A stretch of 64,000 nt of DNA from Staphylococcus xylosus (lineage in GTDB: Bacteria; Bacillota; Bacilli; Staphylococcales; Staphylococcaceae). The stretch spans positions 310,001 through 374,000 of the forward strand of contig NZ_MRZO01000003.1 of NCBI RefSeq assembly GCF_002732165.1. The letters run 5' to 3'. Positions 28,292-38,183 of this stretch are shown piece after piece. The first letter of the stretch is position 1, and each line of letters starts with the position of its first letter. Position numbers and translations under genes: made by a program. The notes beneath the pieces were generated by a model. The model had not been told where the DNA came from. It did no database searches and saw nothing but the letters and a program-made list of their open reading frames with translations.

Positions 28292-29050
28292 ATGGCGTTG
28301 TTAACGATAAATTACAAATCCAAAACCATTGGTATGAATCATTCATTTATAGCAATTTTACCTGAAGATGTTAGCTATTTTAATACGGAGACAGAGCCAA
28401 AACAATTAAAGACAATGTTATTGTTACATGGCTTATCGAGTGATGAAACATCTTATATGCGCTATACAAGCATTGAACGTTATGCAAATGACCATCAAAT
28501 TGCAGTTATTATGCCTAATGCTGACCATAGTGGTTATAGTAATATGAAATTTGGTCATAAATACTTTGATTATGTATTAGAAGTATTAGACTATGCACAT
28601 CAAATCTTACCGTTATCACAGAAGAGAGAAGATAACTTTATTGCTGGGCATTCTATGGGAGGATATGGAACGATAAAATATGCCTTAATACAAGGCCATC
28701 GTTTTGCTAAAGCTTGCCCATTATCATCTGTATTTAATGCACAATCCTTTATAGACATTGATTGGAACGACTTTTCAGGCCAAGCAATTGCAGGTGTAGA
28801 CAAAATGACACAGGACACAGAACTTGATCCGTATTATTTAGTCGATCAAGCAGTAGCTGAAAGCAAAGTAATACCAGAGTTACTTATTATGTGTGGAACA
28901 GAAGATCAACTCTACGAAGATAATAAGCAATTTATAGCATATTTGGACAAACAAAATGTCCCTTATCAATTTGAAGATGGACCTGGTAAGCATGATTATG
29001 CTTATTGGGACAAGGCAGTAAAACGTGCAATTGAATGGTTCGTAGGATAA
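28292..29050 (+). CDS. Alpha/beta-hydrolase esterase (FrmB/EstA, esterase D type)
   Basis: A 252-residue cytoplasmic serine hydrolase. The oxyanion segment LLLHGLSSDETSYMRYTS, the nucleophile elbow GHSMGGYG (Ser about 121), the acid GTEDQLYEDN (Asp about 205) and the final GKHDYAYWDKA (His about 232) form a full catalytic triad. Relatives are tributyrin esterases and S-formylglutathione hydrolases; staphylococci lack glutathione. It sits at the end of the opuC operon, 18 bases after opuCD, so a role in releasing carnitine from acylcarnitines is an attractive but untested idea. The ribosome site is weak (GTGAAG). Confidence 0.83.
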   Translation: MALLTINYKSKTIGMNHSFIAILPEDVSYFNTETEPKQLKTMLLLHGLSSDETSYMRYTSIERYANDHQIAVIMPNADHSGYSNMKFGHKYFDYVLEVLDYAHQILPLSQKREDNFIAGHSMGGYGTIKYALIQGHRFAKACPLSSVFNAQSFIDIDWNDFSGQAIAGVDKMTQDTELDPYYLVDQAVAESKVIPELLIMCGTEDQLYEDNKQFIAYLDKQNVPYQFEDGPGKHDYAYWDKAVKRAIEWFVG

Positions 29051-29084
29051 ATAATAAATTATAATAATGATTTATCATAAATAA

Positions 29085-29122
29085 AAAACCACCTCAATCA
29101 TAAAAATGATTGAGGTGGTTTT
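29085..29122. terminator. Bidirectional terminator
   Basis: A 16-bp perfect stem AAAACCACCTCAATCA (29085-29100) with 29107-29122 and a 6-base loop, between the esterase gene (plus) and lrgB (minus). Confidence 0.92.
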
Positions 29123-29187
29123 ATTTTGAAAAGATTGAACGTACAAACGATGAGACAAAGGCTAATTGTCATTACAATATATTTTCT

Positions 29188-29889
29188 TTAAAGTAAAATT
29201 GTTGCAAGAATTGGAGCAACAACTACTACAATCACACCGACAATAACTAATGAAATAGATGCCATTGAAGCTTCGGTTTCACCAAACTCTTGAGCTGAAG
29301 AAACACCCAAAGAATGACCACTTGTGCCAAGCGCAAGGCCACGCGCGATAGGATTAGTAATATTAAATAATTTGATTAACTTTGTGCCGAGTGCGTAAAT
29401 AATTACGCCATTTAATATAACAGCTAATGAAGTTAATTCTTTAATTCCGCCGATATCTGCTGAAACAGGTAGTGCGATAGCAGTTGTCGCACCTTGAGGT
29501 AACATAGATGCAATAATGCCATTAGAAAATTGGAATGCTTCAGCTATTAAGTAAATGCAAATTAGAGCTGCCGTAGTACCTAATGTAATACCGCCTAATA
29601 CTTGTTTCCAGTATTTTTTTAAAACATCACGTTTTTTATATAAAGGAATAGCAAAACATATAGTTGCTGGTTCTAGGAAGAAATTAATGATGTCGCCACC
29701 TATTTTGTAATTTGCATAATCTATACCAGTTAATTTTAGAAATGCTATACCTACTACCATACTTACAAATAACGGTGTGAATAAGAAAAAACCATTAGTT
29801 TTTTTAAATAAAAATGTAGCAATAATAAATGGTATCAGTGAAAGTAAGATACCGAAATAAGGCGTGTTAATAGCTAAATGTTCAATCAT
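29188..29889 (-). CDS. lrgB: Antiholin-like protein LrgB
   Basis: A 233-residue membrane protein with about eight hydrophobic segments, containing the LrgB-family block [27 protein letters not shown] and [25 protein letters not shown]. LrgAB is known to inhibit murein hydrolase activity and is now also viewed as a pyruvate uptake system. It overlaps lrgA by four bases and ends next to a bidirectional terminator. Confidence 0.94.
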   Translation of the reverse strand: MIEHLAINTPYFGILLSLIPFIIATFLFKKTNGFFLFTPLFVSMVVGIAFLKLTGIDYANYKIGGDIINFFLEPATICFAIPLYKKRDVLKKYWKQVLGGITLGTTAALICIYLIAEAFQFSNGIIASMLPQGATTAIALPVSADIGGIKELTSLAVILNGVIIYALGTKLIKLFNITNPIARGLALGTSGHSLGVSSAQEFGETEASMASISLVIVGVIVVVVAPILATILL

Positions 29890-30329
29890 AATTTATCCTC
29901 CGCAAGTTGTTTTTGTAGTCTTTTTCTTGGAATAAAGGATTTAGTTATAAGCATTTGAGCAAAGAATCCTGTACATAATAATAATAAGAGTGTTGAAATA
30001 ATGATTAATAAAATAATCAGGATAGGGCTCGTACTTAAAATGCCTAGTGAATTAATAACTGATACACCTGCTGGTACAAATAGGAAACCAATATTGTTTG
30101 TTAACGTTGTACCGACTTTCTCGACTTGACCAAGTTTAATAACACCTGTACATAGTGCTATAAATAGTAGCACAAGACCTATAACTGAAGCGGGCATAGG
30201 AATTGGCATGAAACTTTCGATAATATTTGAAATAAGCATAATAATAGCAATTACAAGTGCTTGATGGAAAAAATTATATGTTTTTGAATGTTGAGTTTGT
30301 TCTGTATTTTGTTGTTTGTTTGCTTCCAT
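29886..30329 (-). CDS. lrgA: Antiholin-like protein LrgA
   Basis: A 147-residue, four-segment membrane protein of the CidA/LrgA family, with [28 protein letters not shown] as the family signature. A cysteine-poor hydrophilic N-terminus precedes it. The ATG follows CGGGAGGAA. It is the first gene of lrgAB, downstream of and co-oriented with lytSR, its known activator system. A perfect CcpA-type site lies 42 bases upstream of the start codon. Confidence 0.93.
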   Translation of the reverse strand: MEANKQQNTEQTQHSKTYNFFHQALVIAIIMLISNIIESFMPIPMPASVIGLVLLFIALCTGVIKLGQVEKVGTTLTNNIGFLFVPAGVSVINSLGILSTSPILIILLIIISTLLLLLCTGFFAQMLITKSFIPRKRLQKQLAEDKL

Positions 30330-30362
30330 AATTAAAGTTCCTCCCGTATTGATCTTGGGTTA

Positions 30363-30385
30363 ATTATAAAATGAAAGCGATTACT
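30363..30385 (-). promoter_or_regulatory. lrgAB promoter region with cre site
   Basis: On the plus strand ATGAAAGCGATTACT (30371-30385) matches the CcpA consensus WTGNAANCGNWNNCW at every position. A TATAAT on the minus strand (30363-30368) has no good -35, as expected for a promoter needing LytR. The cre site would lie directly upstream of the -10. Confidence 0.65.
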
Positions 30386-30450
30386 TTTGTTGGATTCGCG
30401 AGCGACTTACTAGACGTTGACTCCGAAATGCATAAATTAGAACTTGAAAA

Positions 30451-31215
30451 TCAAGATAGTCCCATGTCTTGTTTAAATGGTTTCATGTAAGAGCGACTTA
30501 CTTGGAATTTTAATTGATTGGTCATGGTTAATTGATAGGTATAGTTAAACCAATGCTCAATTGTTTGAATATGTGTTTTGTTAATTAAAGTGGCACGATG
30601 AATTCTCATAAATTGAGTAGTATCTAATTTTTTTTCGTAATAATTCAGTGGTTCAGAAGTATCAAATTCATCAAGCGTTGTATTAATTGTTGTGACCCCA
30701 TTATTGACGGAAATTGCGATAATATCATCTAAATTGATAATATGAATACGCTCGTTAACTTCTATAGGGAGTACGTTGGGCGTATTTTCAAGTTTGTTAT
30801 GTGAATCATTAGGGTTATTATCATTATTTATAAAATTTTGTTTTTCAATATTTGGGTGAAGCACTTGTTCAACTTTATGGATAGCTTGTGCGATTCTTTG
30901 TTGTTCAAATGGTTTCAAAATATAGTCAATAGCATCTAATTCAAACGCTTTTACTGCAAAAGTGTCATGTGCAGTTGCGAAAATAATCAAAGGGCGATGC
31001 TTCATTTTTTTGATTTTATTGGCTAAATCAAGACCGCTTTCATCCATTAAATTAATGTCTAAAAAAATAACGTCGTAGTTATCATAAAGTAATAATTCTA
31101 AAGTTTCAGAGATATTTTCGGCTTCTTTAATTAAGTCAAAAGAACGAATCTTATTTAATAAATAGTGTAGTTCATTACGTGCTAGCGGTTCATCATCTAC
31201 GATAATTGCTTTCAT
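30451..31215 (-). CDS. lytR: Response regulator LytR (LytTR type)
   Basis: A 254-residue response regulator. The receiver domain has the acidic pair DDE near the N-terminus and the phosphorylated Asp in [13 protein letters not shown] (about residue 53); the C-terminal third is a LytTR DNA-binding domain ([20 protein letters not shown] and [15 protein letters not shown]). The start at 31215 with GGAGGG upstream is preferred over an extension to 31254, which would run into lytS. lytS ends two bases upstream. It activates lrgAB in response to membrane-potential or pyruvate signals in S. aureus. Confidence 0.93.
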   Translation of the reverse strand: MKAIIVDDEPLARNELHYLLNKIRSFDLIKEAENISETLELLLYDNYDVIFLDINLMDESGLDLANKIKKMKHRPLIIFATAHDTFAVKAFELDAIDYILKPFEQQRIAQAIHKVEQVLHPNIEKQNFINNDNNPNDSHNKLENTPNVLPIEVNERIHIINLDDIIAISVNNGVTTINTTLDEFDTSEPLNYYEKKLDTTQFMRIHRATLINKTHIQTIEHWFNYTYQLTMTNQLKFQVSRSYMKPFKQDMGLS

Positions 31216-31217
31216 AT

Positions 31218-32969
31218 TTATCCCTCCTCTGTAGTGTGATGCGGAATTGTGCAACTTACTTTTGTACCTTGTTTATTTGATTCAAATTGAAGTTTAGCTT
31301 TATAGCCAAATAAACCATCTAATCTTTGATTTAAATTTTCTAACGCACTTCCTGTACCAGATTCTGAATAAACACTAGTTTTTCCAATTTTATCAAGTTT
31401 ATTTACTGGTATGCCTTGTCCATTATCTGAGACAGAAATATTTAATCCGTAGTTATTTTGGTGGGCTTTTACAATAATATTGTTATCATATTTTCTATTT
31501 TTAAATGCATGTTTAATTGCATTTTCAACAAGTATTTGAATTGCAAAAGGGGGGACTAAAGCACCATAGCTTGAATCATCGATATCAAAACTAACATTAA
31601 ATCGATCTGGATAACGCGCTTGTTCTAATGATAAATAAGCCTCAACCTGCTGTAATTCTTTTTCTAAAGAAATAGTGTTATTACGTGTACCTTGTAAGTT
31701 TGAACGGAAAAATTGACTGAGTTGTAATAATAATTCTCGTGCTTTTTCGCTATCGATTCGTACTAATGCCGAAATAGTGTTAATTGAGTTAAAGAAAAAG
31801 TGAGGATTGACTTGAGCTTGGAGCGACTTAATCTCAGCATCTCTTATTAACGCATTTTGCGTTTCAGCTTGACCCAGTTCAAGTTGGCTAGAAAATATAT
31901 CTGCCAGTCCTGTTGCTAGCTGTTTATCTGAAAAGTTAACGTCATGCTTGTTAGTAAAATAGAGTTTTAGTGTACCAACGACTTCATTTTTTACATATAA
32001 TGGCACAACAATAGCAGCCTCTAACGGACAGCCAGGGTGGTTACAACCAATTTCTTTACTTGAATATGCTTCTTTTAAAGTGCCAGTTTGAATAGCAATT
32101 TTTGATAAATCTGTAATAATTGTTTTTTGTGCAACGTGATGATTACTTGCAACACCAACGTGGGTTAGTATATCTTTACGATTTGTAATAGCAACGGCTG
32201 AAACTCGCATTAAATTTAAAATAATTTCAGCAGCTTGTTTAGCAGATTGCTCATTTAAACCTGAACGGAAATAAGGCAATGTTTGGTTAGCCAATTGTAA
32301 GACATCATGAGTTTGGATTGCACGGGTTTCTTCTTCTTTCTTAATCGTAGAAAGGATGATTGATAAAAATATAGCTGTACCTATTGAATTAATGGAAATC
32401 ATAGGTAAGGCAATAAGTTTTACTAACGTCCATGCGTGTAAAGTATTATCGGAAAATACTAAAATGCAAAGCATCTGAATAATTTCTGTAGCACCACCGA
32501 TGAGCGCGCCTTTTACAATTGTTGGATATCTGTTAGCTCGCATAGCTTTATGACCAAAATAACCAGAAACAAGTGCAATAATAATTGAAGAAATTAAATA
32601 TATGTATGCATCTGCACCTCCGATATAGACACGATAAATGCCTGAAATTAGTGATACAGCTAAGGCGACGAAAGGGCCACCAATTAACCCAGATACTCCA
32701 ATTGTTAATACGCGTGTGTTAGCTAACGACGCATCAGGACTCAAATGATTATAGACCGTGCCGTTAATAATTTCAGCACCACGAATTTGTACTCCGGTAA
32801 AGTTTGAAAGCATAGAGAAACAACCGAATATGATAATCAGTTGCCATTGTGAACGTCGCTTTTCTCGGTCATTCATCATTGATTTAAAATGATTAATATT
32901 CATTAAAATATATGCAATCAGTATAATTAAACCAACACGTTCTAATAATAAGATAAATAAATTTAACAT
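31218..32969 (-). CDS. lytS: Sensor histidine kinase LytS
   Basis: A 583-residue sensor with the 5TM receptor domain of LytS-YhcK type ([24 protein letters not shown]) in the first 200 residues, a GAF-like domain about 220-360, and a HisKA_7TM/His_kinase domain with the phosphorylated His in [17 protein letters not shown] and the ATP-binding GQGIP and [13 protein letters not shown] boxes. The ATG follows AAAAAGGTG. It forms one transcript with lytR. The order lytS-lytR-lrgA-lrgB is the standard staphylococcal one. Confidence 0.94.
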   Translation of the reverse strand: MLNLFILLLERVGLIILIAYILMNINHFKSMMNDREKRRSQWQLIIIFGCFSMLSNFTGVQIRGAEIINGTVYNHLSPDASLANTRVLTIGVSGLIGGPFVALAVSLISGIYRVYIGGADAYIYLISSIIIALVSGYFGHKAMRANRYPTIVKGALIGGATEIIQMLCILVFSDNTLHAWTLVKLIALPMISINSIGTAIFLSIILSTIKKEEETRAIQTHDVLQLANQTLPYFRSGLNEQSAKQAAEIILNLMRVSAVAITNRKDILTHVGVASNHHVAQKTIITDLSKIAIQTGTLKEAYSSKEIGCNHPGCPLEAAIVVPLYVKNEVVGTLKLYFTNKHDVNFSDKQLATGLADIFSSQLELGQAETQNALIRDAEIKSLQAQVNPHFFFNSINTISALVRIDSEKARELLLQLSQFFRSNLQGTRNNTISLEKELQQVEAYLSLEQARYPDRFNVSFDIDDSSYGALVPPFAIQILVENAIKHAFKNRKYDNNIIVKAHQNNYGLNISVSDNGQGIPVNKLDKIGKTSVYSESGTGSALENLNQRLDGLFGYKAKLQFESNKQGTKVSCTIPHHTTEEG

Positions 32970-33408
32970 GATTTCACCTTTTTTAATTAGTTTGTCATGG
33001 TTGATTATACAGAATTTTATAAAACTATGAGTTTTATGTGAATTATTTTATTTAGATTATATCCTAAAGACCCATCATACCAGTGATTAGAGTAGGAGAA
33101 TCAAATTACTCTCTATGTAAATAAATACATAATTGACGCAGTTCTTTAGCATTATTGCGAGTGAAGTGTTATTTTATTAATATTGGCTTTTAAAAGGATT
33201 TGTAAAAAATGTAGATATTAATATAAAATTAATTGTATATAATTATTACGGAATTTTAAGTCAATTGCATCTTAAAAGATTATTTTTGAAATAGATATAG
33301 ACTTTTTTAGCGGTTTTTCAGTTTGTAAGGAAGATAGCGTTAAAGGCGTGTATACCTTTTTTGAAATGTGATCTATGTGTTTACGGGAAAATAGGAGGAA
33401 AAAAGCAT
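32970..33408. other. Divergent intergenic region, lytS / MFS
   Basis: About 440 AT-rich bases carrying the divergent promoters. A minus-strand TATAAT (33004-33009) is the candidate lytS -10, lacking a good -35. I see no gene, hairpin of note or riboswitch. Confidence 0.5.
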
Positions 33409-34800
33409 ATGGAATCAACACATTCGTTTGAAGGAGATAATAAACTTCTTGTAGGTATTTTCTTAGGAGTTATTACATTTTGGTTGTTTGCACAATCATT
33501 AGTAAATATTATTCCAGATTTAGAATCATCATTTGATACTAATTATGGAACAATAAATGTGGCTGTGAGTTTAACTGCATTATTATGTGGTTTATTTGTA
33601 GTAGGAACAGGAGGACTTGCTGATAGATATGGCAGGGTGAAAATGACCTATATCGGATTAATATTAAGTATTGTTGGTTCGTTATTAATCATAATACCAG
33701 GATTTATGCCATTACTTGTTGTTGGTCGTGCGATTCAAGGATTATCTGCAGCATGTATTATGCCTTCAACTTTGGCTATTATCAATGAATATTATATTGG
33801 TAGTCGGCGTCAACGGGCATTGAGTTATTGGTCAATCGGTTCTTGGGGAGGGACTGGAGTTTGTTCATTATTTGGTGGTGTAATGTCTACCTTTATTGGT
33901 TGGAGATCAATATTCATTATTTCAATTATTGTAGCATTAATGGCAATGTACTTAATGAGACATACTCCAGAAACAAAAGCTATACAAACAGAAGAAACAA
34001 AAAAAGCTAAATTTGATATAGTAGGCCTTATTATTTTAATTATTGGAATGCTAAGTATTAATTTGATTATCACAGAATCATCGAATTATGGGCTTTTCTC
34101 GCCATTTATCATGACACTAATTGTTGTGTTTGTGATTTCAGCACTTTGTTTTTTATATTATGAAGGCAAAGTTAAAAATCCACTTATAGATTTTAAACTA
34201 TTTAAACATAAAGGTTATAGTGGTGCTACAATTTCCAACTTTTTATTAAATGCAGTAGCAGGGACACTTATTGTTGCTAATACGTATTTCCAATCTGGAT
34301 TACATTTTAGTTCTTTCCAGTCTGGAGTCATGTCTATTACGTATTTAGTAGCGGTACTTGTAATGATTAGAGTCGGAGAAAAAGTGTTACAAAAGATTGG
34401 TCCAAGAAGACCAATGCTAATTGGTGCAGCACTTAATGCTATTGGTATTATTTTAATTTCATTTACGTTTTTACCTACACCAGCTTATATTGTAGTGTGT
34501 ATAATAGGTTATTTAATCTATGGTATGGGATTAGGTATGTATGCAACACCATCGACAGATACAGCAGTATCAACTGCGCCAGAAGATAAAGTAGGCGTTG
34601 CATCTGGTGTGTATAAAATGGCATCATCATTAGGAAATTCATTTGGTGTCGCATTATCTGGTACTATCTTTACTGTTATGACTGTAGTATCTAATATACA
34701 AGTAGGAGCAATGATGGGATTGTGGTTCAATGCAGCATTAGCGATTATCGCATTTTTAGCAGTACTCATATTAGTACCAAAAAATCAATTTAATAATTAA
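33409..34800 (+). CDS. MFS multidrug-type transporter (DHA2 family)
   Basis: A 463-residue major facilitator with about 14 membrane segments. It has the DHA2 pattern: motif A GGLADRYGRVKMTYIG about residue 70, GRAIQGLSAACIMPSTLAIINEYY (motif B region), and motif C-like SYWSIGSWGGTGVCSLFGG. I start it at 33409, where AGGAGG lies nine bases upstream; the upstream in-frame codon has no ribosome site. Substrate unknown: relatives export antiseptics, antibiotics or fatty acids. It is monocistronic with its own terminator. Confidence 0.86.
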   Translation: MESTHSFEGDNKLLVGIFLGVITFWLFAQSLVNIIPDLESSFDTNYGTINVAVSLTALLCGLFVVGTGGLADRYGRVKMTYIGLILSIVGSLLIIIPGFMPLLVVGRAIQGLSAACIMPSTLAIINEYYIGSRRQRALSYWSIGSWGGTGVCSLFGGVMSTFIGWRSIFIISIIVALMAMYLMRHTPETKAIQTEETKKAKFDIVGLIILIIGMLSINLIITESSNYGLFSPFIMTLIVVFVISALCFLYYEGKVKNPLIDFKLFKHKGYSGATISNFLLNAVAGTLIVANTYFQSGLHFSSFQSGVMSITYLVAVLVMIRVGEKVLQKIGPRRPMLIGAALNAIGIILISFTFLPTPAYIVVCIIGYLIYGMGLGMYATPSTDTAVSTAPEDKVGVASGVYKMASSLGNSFGVALSGTIFTVMTVVSNIQVGAMMGLWFNAALAIIAFLAVLILVPKNQFNN

Positions 34801-34841
34801 TGTAAATCTATAGAACTTTAAATTATAATTTTTTATTGTCG

Positions 34842-34900
34842 AAACGGGGTTACGAAGTCAATTTATAATATTGATTGCGTAATTCCGTTTTTTATTTTTT
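34842..34900 (+). terminator. Terminator of the MFS gene
   Basis: AAACGGGGTTACG (34842-34854) pairs with CGTAATTCCGTTT (34878-34890, two G-U pairs), followed by a long T-rich tail. Confidence 0.82.
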
Positions 34901-34961
34901 GTTGTTCATATTATATTAAGCGGAGGAGTATTAATTTTAAAAAGCTTTTCACGGGAATATA

Positions 34962-35007
34962 TTGCTTATGGAATAAAAAACATATTATAATTAAGTAAGC
35001 GTTTGCA
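34962..35007 (+). promoter_or_regulatory. Promoter and cre-like site of the RocB-like gene
   Basis: TTGCTT (34962-34967), 18-base spacer, TATAAT (34986-34991). Immediately downstream AAGTAAGCGTTTGCA (34993-35007) matches the CcpA consensus except at the second base, a roadblock position suited to catabolite repression. Confidence 0.6.
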
Positions 35008-35021
35008 TGAGGAGGGGTTAT

Positions 35022-36620
35022 ATGGCACAGCAACTATGGCAAACTTATGAAGATAGATTGAATTTATTAAAAAGTTTAGTTAAACATGAAACAGTTACTA
35101 GTACTCAAGGTGAGATTACATTTCCTAATTTTGTAAAGAATCTGCTATTAAAATTGGAGTATTTTCAACAGCATCAATCTCAAATATTACTTGAAGCTAC
35201 TGAAGATAAAAAAGAAGCTGTTGTAGCTTTTTATCAGGCACCTACTTCTAAAAAGACAATCGTACTAATCAGTCATTTTGATACAGTTGGTGTAGAAGAT
35301 TTTGGCTCATATAGTGAGCATGCTTTTGATCCTGATGCATTAAAGGAAATATTTAAAGATAATAGTAGTTACCTCAGTGAAGATGCCATTGAAGATTTAA
35401 ATCGTGATACATATTTATTTGGTCGTGGTGTAATGGATATGAAAGCAGGTTTAATGTTGCATTTATCTTTAATAGAACAAGCAAGTATTGAAGCATGGGA
35501 TATTAATTTGATTTTAGTCACTGTACCAGATGAAGAAGTGAATTCTTCAGGTATGCGCAAAGCTGTAGAGACGATTGCTAGACTAAAACAACAACATCAG
35601 CTAGATATTCAGCTTCATTTAAATAGTGAACCTACTTTCCAACAAGCTAGCGCAGATGAACATCATTATATATACTCTGGCTCTATTGGGAAAATAATGC
35701 CAGGTGTATTATGTTATGGAAAAGAAACGCATGTAGGAAACCCAATGGATGGATTAAGTTCTAACTTTATGATGAGTTATATTAATCAAGCGATAGAATA
35801 TAATGATGAGTTTAAAGAAACATTTGAAAATGAAACGACACCTTTGCCTGTTTCATTAATGACAAAAGATATTAAGCAAACATATGATGTACAAACACCA
35901 TTTAGAACAATGGCATTATTTAATATGTTCCTTTTCAAACAGAGACCTGCTGACTTATATAGGCAATTTATAGATACAGTTATTAAAGCAACAGAACGCT
36001 GTGAAAGTGATTGGTTATCGATTTTAGAAAGTGAAGATATTCCTTTTGATACTAAAATTAACGTACTAACATTTGAACAATTGAAAACATATGCGATTAA
36101 ACATCATGGTGAAGCATTTATAAATAAAGAAATAGCAGAAGTGATACAACAAACTAAAGATCTACATTTACAAAGTATTAAAGTAACAGATAGATTAATG
36201 CAAATCTGTAGAAATATTGCGCCTGCGGTCGTGACTTTTTTTGCAACACCATATTATCCTGCAGTTAATACGTCTTATGATGCAAAAGTTGAGCAAACTA
36301 TTGAATTGGTTCGCCAAACTTTACAAGAACAATTTCAACGTAAAAGTGAACGTGTTCATTATTTTAATGGTATTAGTGATAGTAGCTATTTAAATTTTTC
36401 AGGCGACATGTCTCAAATAGTTACTTATCAGCAAAACGCGCCTAATTTTAATCAAACTTATTCGATTCCTTTTGAAGCAATACAAGTTATTAGTGCGCCA
36501 ACCATACTCTGCGGACCAATCGGTAAAGATGCACATAAATTGAGTGAAAGACTACATAAGAATAGTGCATTTGTAGAATTACCATTTGTATTAACTCGTA
36601 TCGTAAAGTCATATATTTAA
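35022..36620 (+). CDS. M20-family peptidase, RocB-like
   Basis: A 532-residue zinc peptidase fold protein resembling B. subtilis RocB of arginine use. Metal-site motifs of M20 are present: VLISHFDTVGVEDFG (about residues 82-95), FGRGVMDMKAG, and TVPDEEVNSSGM; SGSIGKIMPGVLCYGKETHVGNP marks the dimerisation-domain start. GGAGGGG fixes the ATG at 35022. RocB itself has no assigned reaction. The cre-like site at the promoter fits use of amino acids as carbon source. No other roc genes are in the window. Confidence 0.85.
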   Translation: MAQQLWQTYEDRLNLLKSLVKHETVTSTQGEITFPNFVKNLLLKLEYFQQHQSQILLEATEDKKEAVVAFYQAPTSKKTIVLISHFDTVGVEDFGSYSEHAFDPDALKEIFKDNSSYLSEDAIEDLNRDTYLFGRGVMDMKAGLMLHLSLIEQASIEAWDINLILVTVPDEEVNSSGMRKAVETIARLKQQHQLDIQLHLNSEPTFQQASADEHHYIYSGSIGKIMPGVLCYGKETHVGNPMDGLSSNFMMSYINQAIEYNDEFKETFENETTPLPVSLMTKDIKQTYDVQTPFRTMALFNMFLFKQRPADLYRQFIDTVIKATERCESDWLSILESEDIPFDTKINVLTFEQLKTYAIKHHGEAFINKEIAEVIQQTKDLHLQSIKVTDRLMQICRNIAPAVVTFFATPYYPAVNTSYDAKVEQTIELVRQTLQEQFQRKSERVHYFNGISDSSYLNFSGDMSQIVTYQQNAPNFNQTYSIPFEAIQVISAPTILCGPIGKDAHKLSERLHKNSAFVELPFVLTRIVKSYI

Positions 36621-36763
36621 AACAAAATAAGTAATTACTTGATATAATGTTTTTAAATTTACTAATATTTTTAGTATAAGTTTTGAAAAATAGGGTATTA
36701 CGATATATCAGTAAAGATATGTACTTTAAAAGTTCCACAAGAAGAAAATGGAGTGGTAAGCAC

Positions 36764-37204
36764 ATGCTAGAGGCATACAAAGATTTTTGGAGAAAATATA
36801 TAGATTTTAATGGCAAATCAAATAGACTAGAATTTTGGACACCGGTATTAATTCATATCATTAGTATATTTATCATTGCGCTCATCGGTATCATTTGCTT
36901 TATTACAGGTAACTTTATTGTAGCGGCAATATTATCGGCTTTTGTAGGTATATTTGCTCTTGCAATAATCATACCTATGTTTACCATTACATTGCGCAGG
37001 TTTTATGATGCCGGTAGAAAACGTGCAACAGCAATTATATTAATTGTACTATCTATATTTGTTAATATTACCTTTGATATTATTCAAATCAATAGCGTTG
37101 CAATATCATTAAATATTATTTCGTTAATCTGTACAATTATCCTTGTGGTAGAAACATTATTACCATCACGTAATGTTGCTGATTCAGAATTAAAATGGTT
37201 ATAA
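36764..37204 (+). CDS. DUF805 membrane protein
   Basis: A 146-residue protein with four membrane segments. The N-terminal FWRKYIDFNGKSNRLEFWTP and the later FTITLRRFYDAGR are DUF805 signatures (YhaH-like). Function is unknown; some family members are phage- or stress-linked. I start it at 36764, seven bases after GGAGTGG; the frame extends upstream without a ribosome site. It is followed by a hairpin terminator. Confidence 0.83.
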   Translation: MLEAYKDFWRKYIDFNGKSNRLEFWTPVLIHIISIFIIALIGIICFITGNFIVAAILSAFVGIFALAIIIPMFTITLRRFYDAGRKRATAIILIVLSIFVNITFDIIQINSVAISLNIISLICTIILVVETLLPSRNVADSELKWL

Positions 37205-37256
37205 TTTTATTTTCTTTGGTATTTAAATTAAAAAATATGTGAAGTTAGAAAAATAG

Positions 37257-37358
37257 AGGGCAAGTTGGATAAATGGTTATTAGCCATTGATTTACACAAG
37301 TCACTATTCTTTATACGGGATTATGGGGCGATACACTTATGTGTGTTGCCCTTTTTCT
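37257..37358 (+). terminator. Terminator with an alternative pairing partner
   Basis: GGGCGATACAC (37326-37336) pairs with GTGTGTTGCCC (37341-37351), then TTTTT. The AGGGCAA at 37257-37263 can instead pair with TTGCCCT (37346-37352), which would break the terminator. A small AATGG/CCATT hairpin (37273-37287) lies between them. Confidence 0.6.
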
Positions 37359-37478
37359 ATTAGTAATATTTAAAATTATTAATAATTATGACAAAAGGTT
37401 ATAAACCATTGAATTTTTGATGATTTTTATTGTATTTAGAAAATTTAAAATTATAATGTAGGCATAAGGAGGGGTTTT

Positions 37479-38183
37479 ATGGAGTGGTTAAAGTTAATTG
37501 GTATTCTAATTATTATATTGGGGTTCCTGTTTAAGATTGATACGATTGCAGTAATTTTAATTGCTGCTGTTGTTACTGGTATCGTATCTGGGTTAGATTT
37601 TTATTCCATTTTAGAAACACTAGGTAAGGCGTTTGTTGATAATCGTTTAGTTACATTATTTATATTAACGTTACCGATGGTCGGTTTGATCGAACGATTC
37701 GGTTTAAAAAAACAAGCTTCTAACATGATAGGAAAGGTGAAACGAGTTACAAGTGGGCGTCTGATGACAATATATTTATTAATTAGAGAAATAGCTGGCG
37801 TGGCTTCAATACGAATCGGTGGTCATCCTCAATTTGTGCGTCCACTGATTAATCCAATGGTTCAAGGTGCGTTAAAAACTAGATATAATTTGAAAGACGA
37901 TGAAGTTGATGAATCAGACATTGAAAAGATAAAGGCACAAACTTCTGCAATGGAAAACTATGGAAACTTCTTTGGACAAAACTTATTCGTTGGTGCTGCA
38001 GGGGTTTTATTAATGGTAGGGACATTTCAATCATTAGGCATTAAAGTAGATGCAATTGAATTAGTGTTGGCTTCAGTACCCATAGCACTAATTGTATTAG
38101 TGCTTGTCTGGCTTAATAATATAAGATTTGATAAATATTTAGATAAAAAATATGACTCAAAGCAGGTGAAACGTGATGAGTGA
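37479..38183 (+). CDS. DUF969 membrane protein
   Basis: A 234-residue membrane protein with about six hydrophobic segments and the DUF969 pattern IAGVASIRIGGHPQFVRPLINPMVQGA. It is always paired with DUF979, whose gene overlaps its end by eight bases, and with pyroglutamyl peptidase downstream. The pair probably forms a permease; a substrate such as pyroglutamate or a pyroglutamyl peptide would fit the peptidase (inference). AAGGAGGGG precedes the start; TATAAT lies at 37453-37458. Confidence 0.86.
   Translation: MEWLKLIGILIIILGFLFKIDTIAVILIAAVVTGIVSGLDFYSILETLGKAFVDNRLVTLFILTLPMVGLIERFGLKKQASNMIGKVKRVTSGRLMTIYLLIREIAGVASIRIGGHPQFVRPLINPMVQGALKTRYNLKDDEVDESDIEKIKAQTSAMENYGNFFGQNLFVGAAGVLLMVGTFQSLGIKVDAIELVLASVPIALIVLVLVWLNNIRFDKYLDKKYDSKQVKRDE

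Noticed and set aside
29055..29085. PerR-like TTATAATAATGATTTA sequence
   Set aside because: It lies downstream of the esterase stop, between convergent genes, with no promoter to control.
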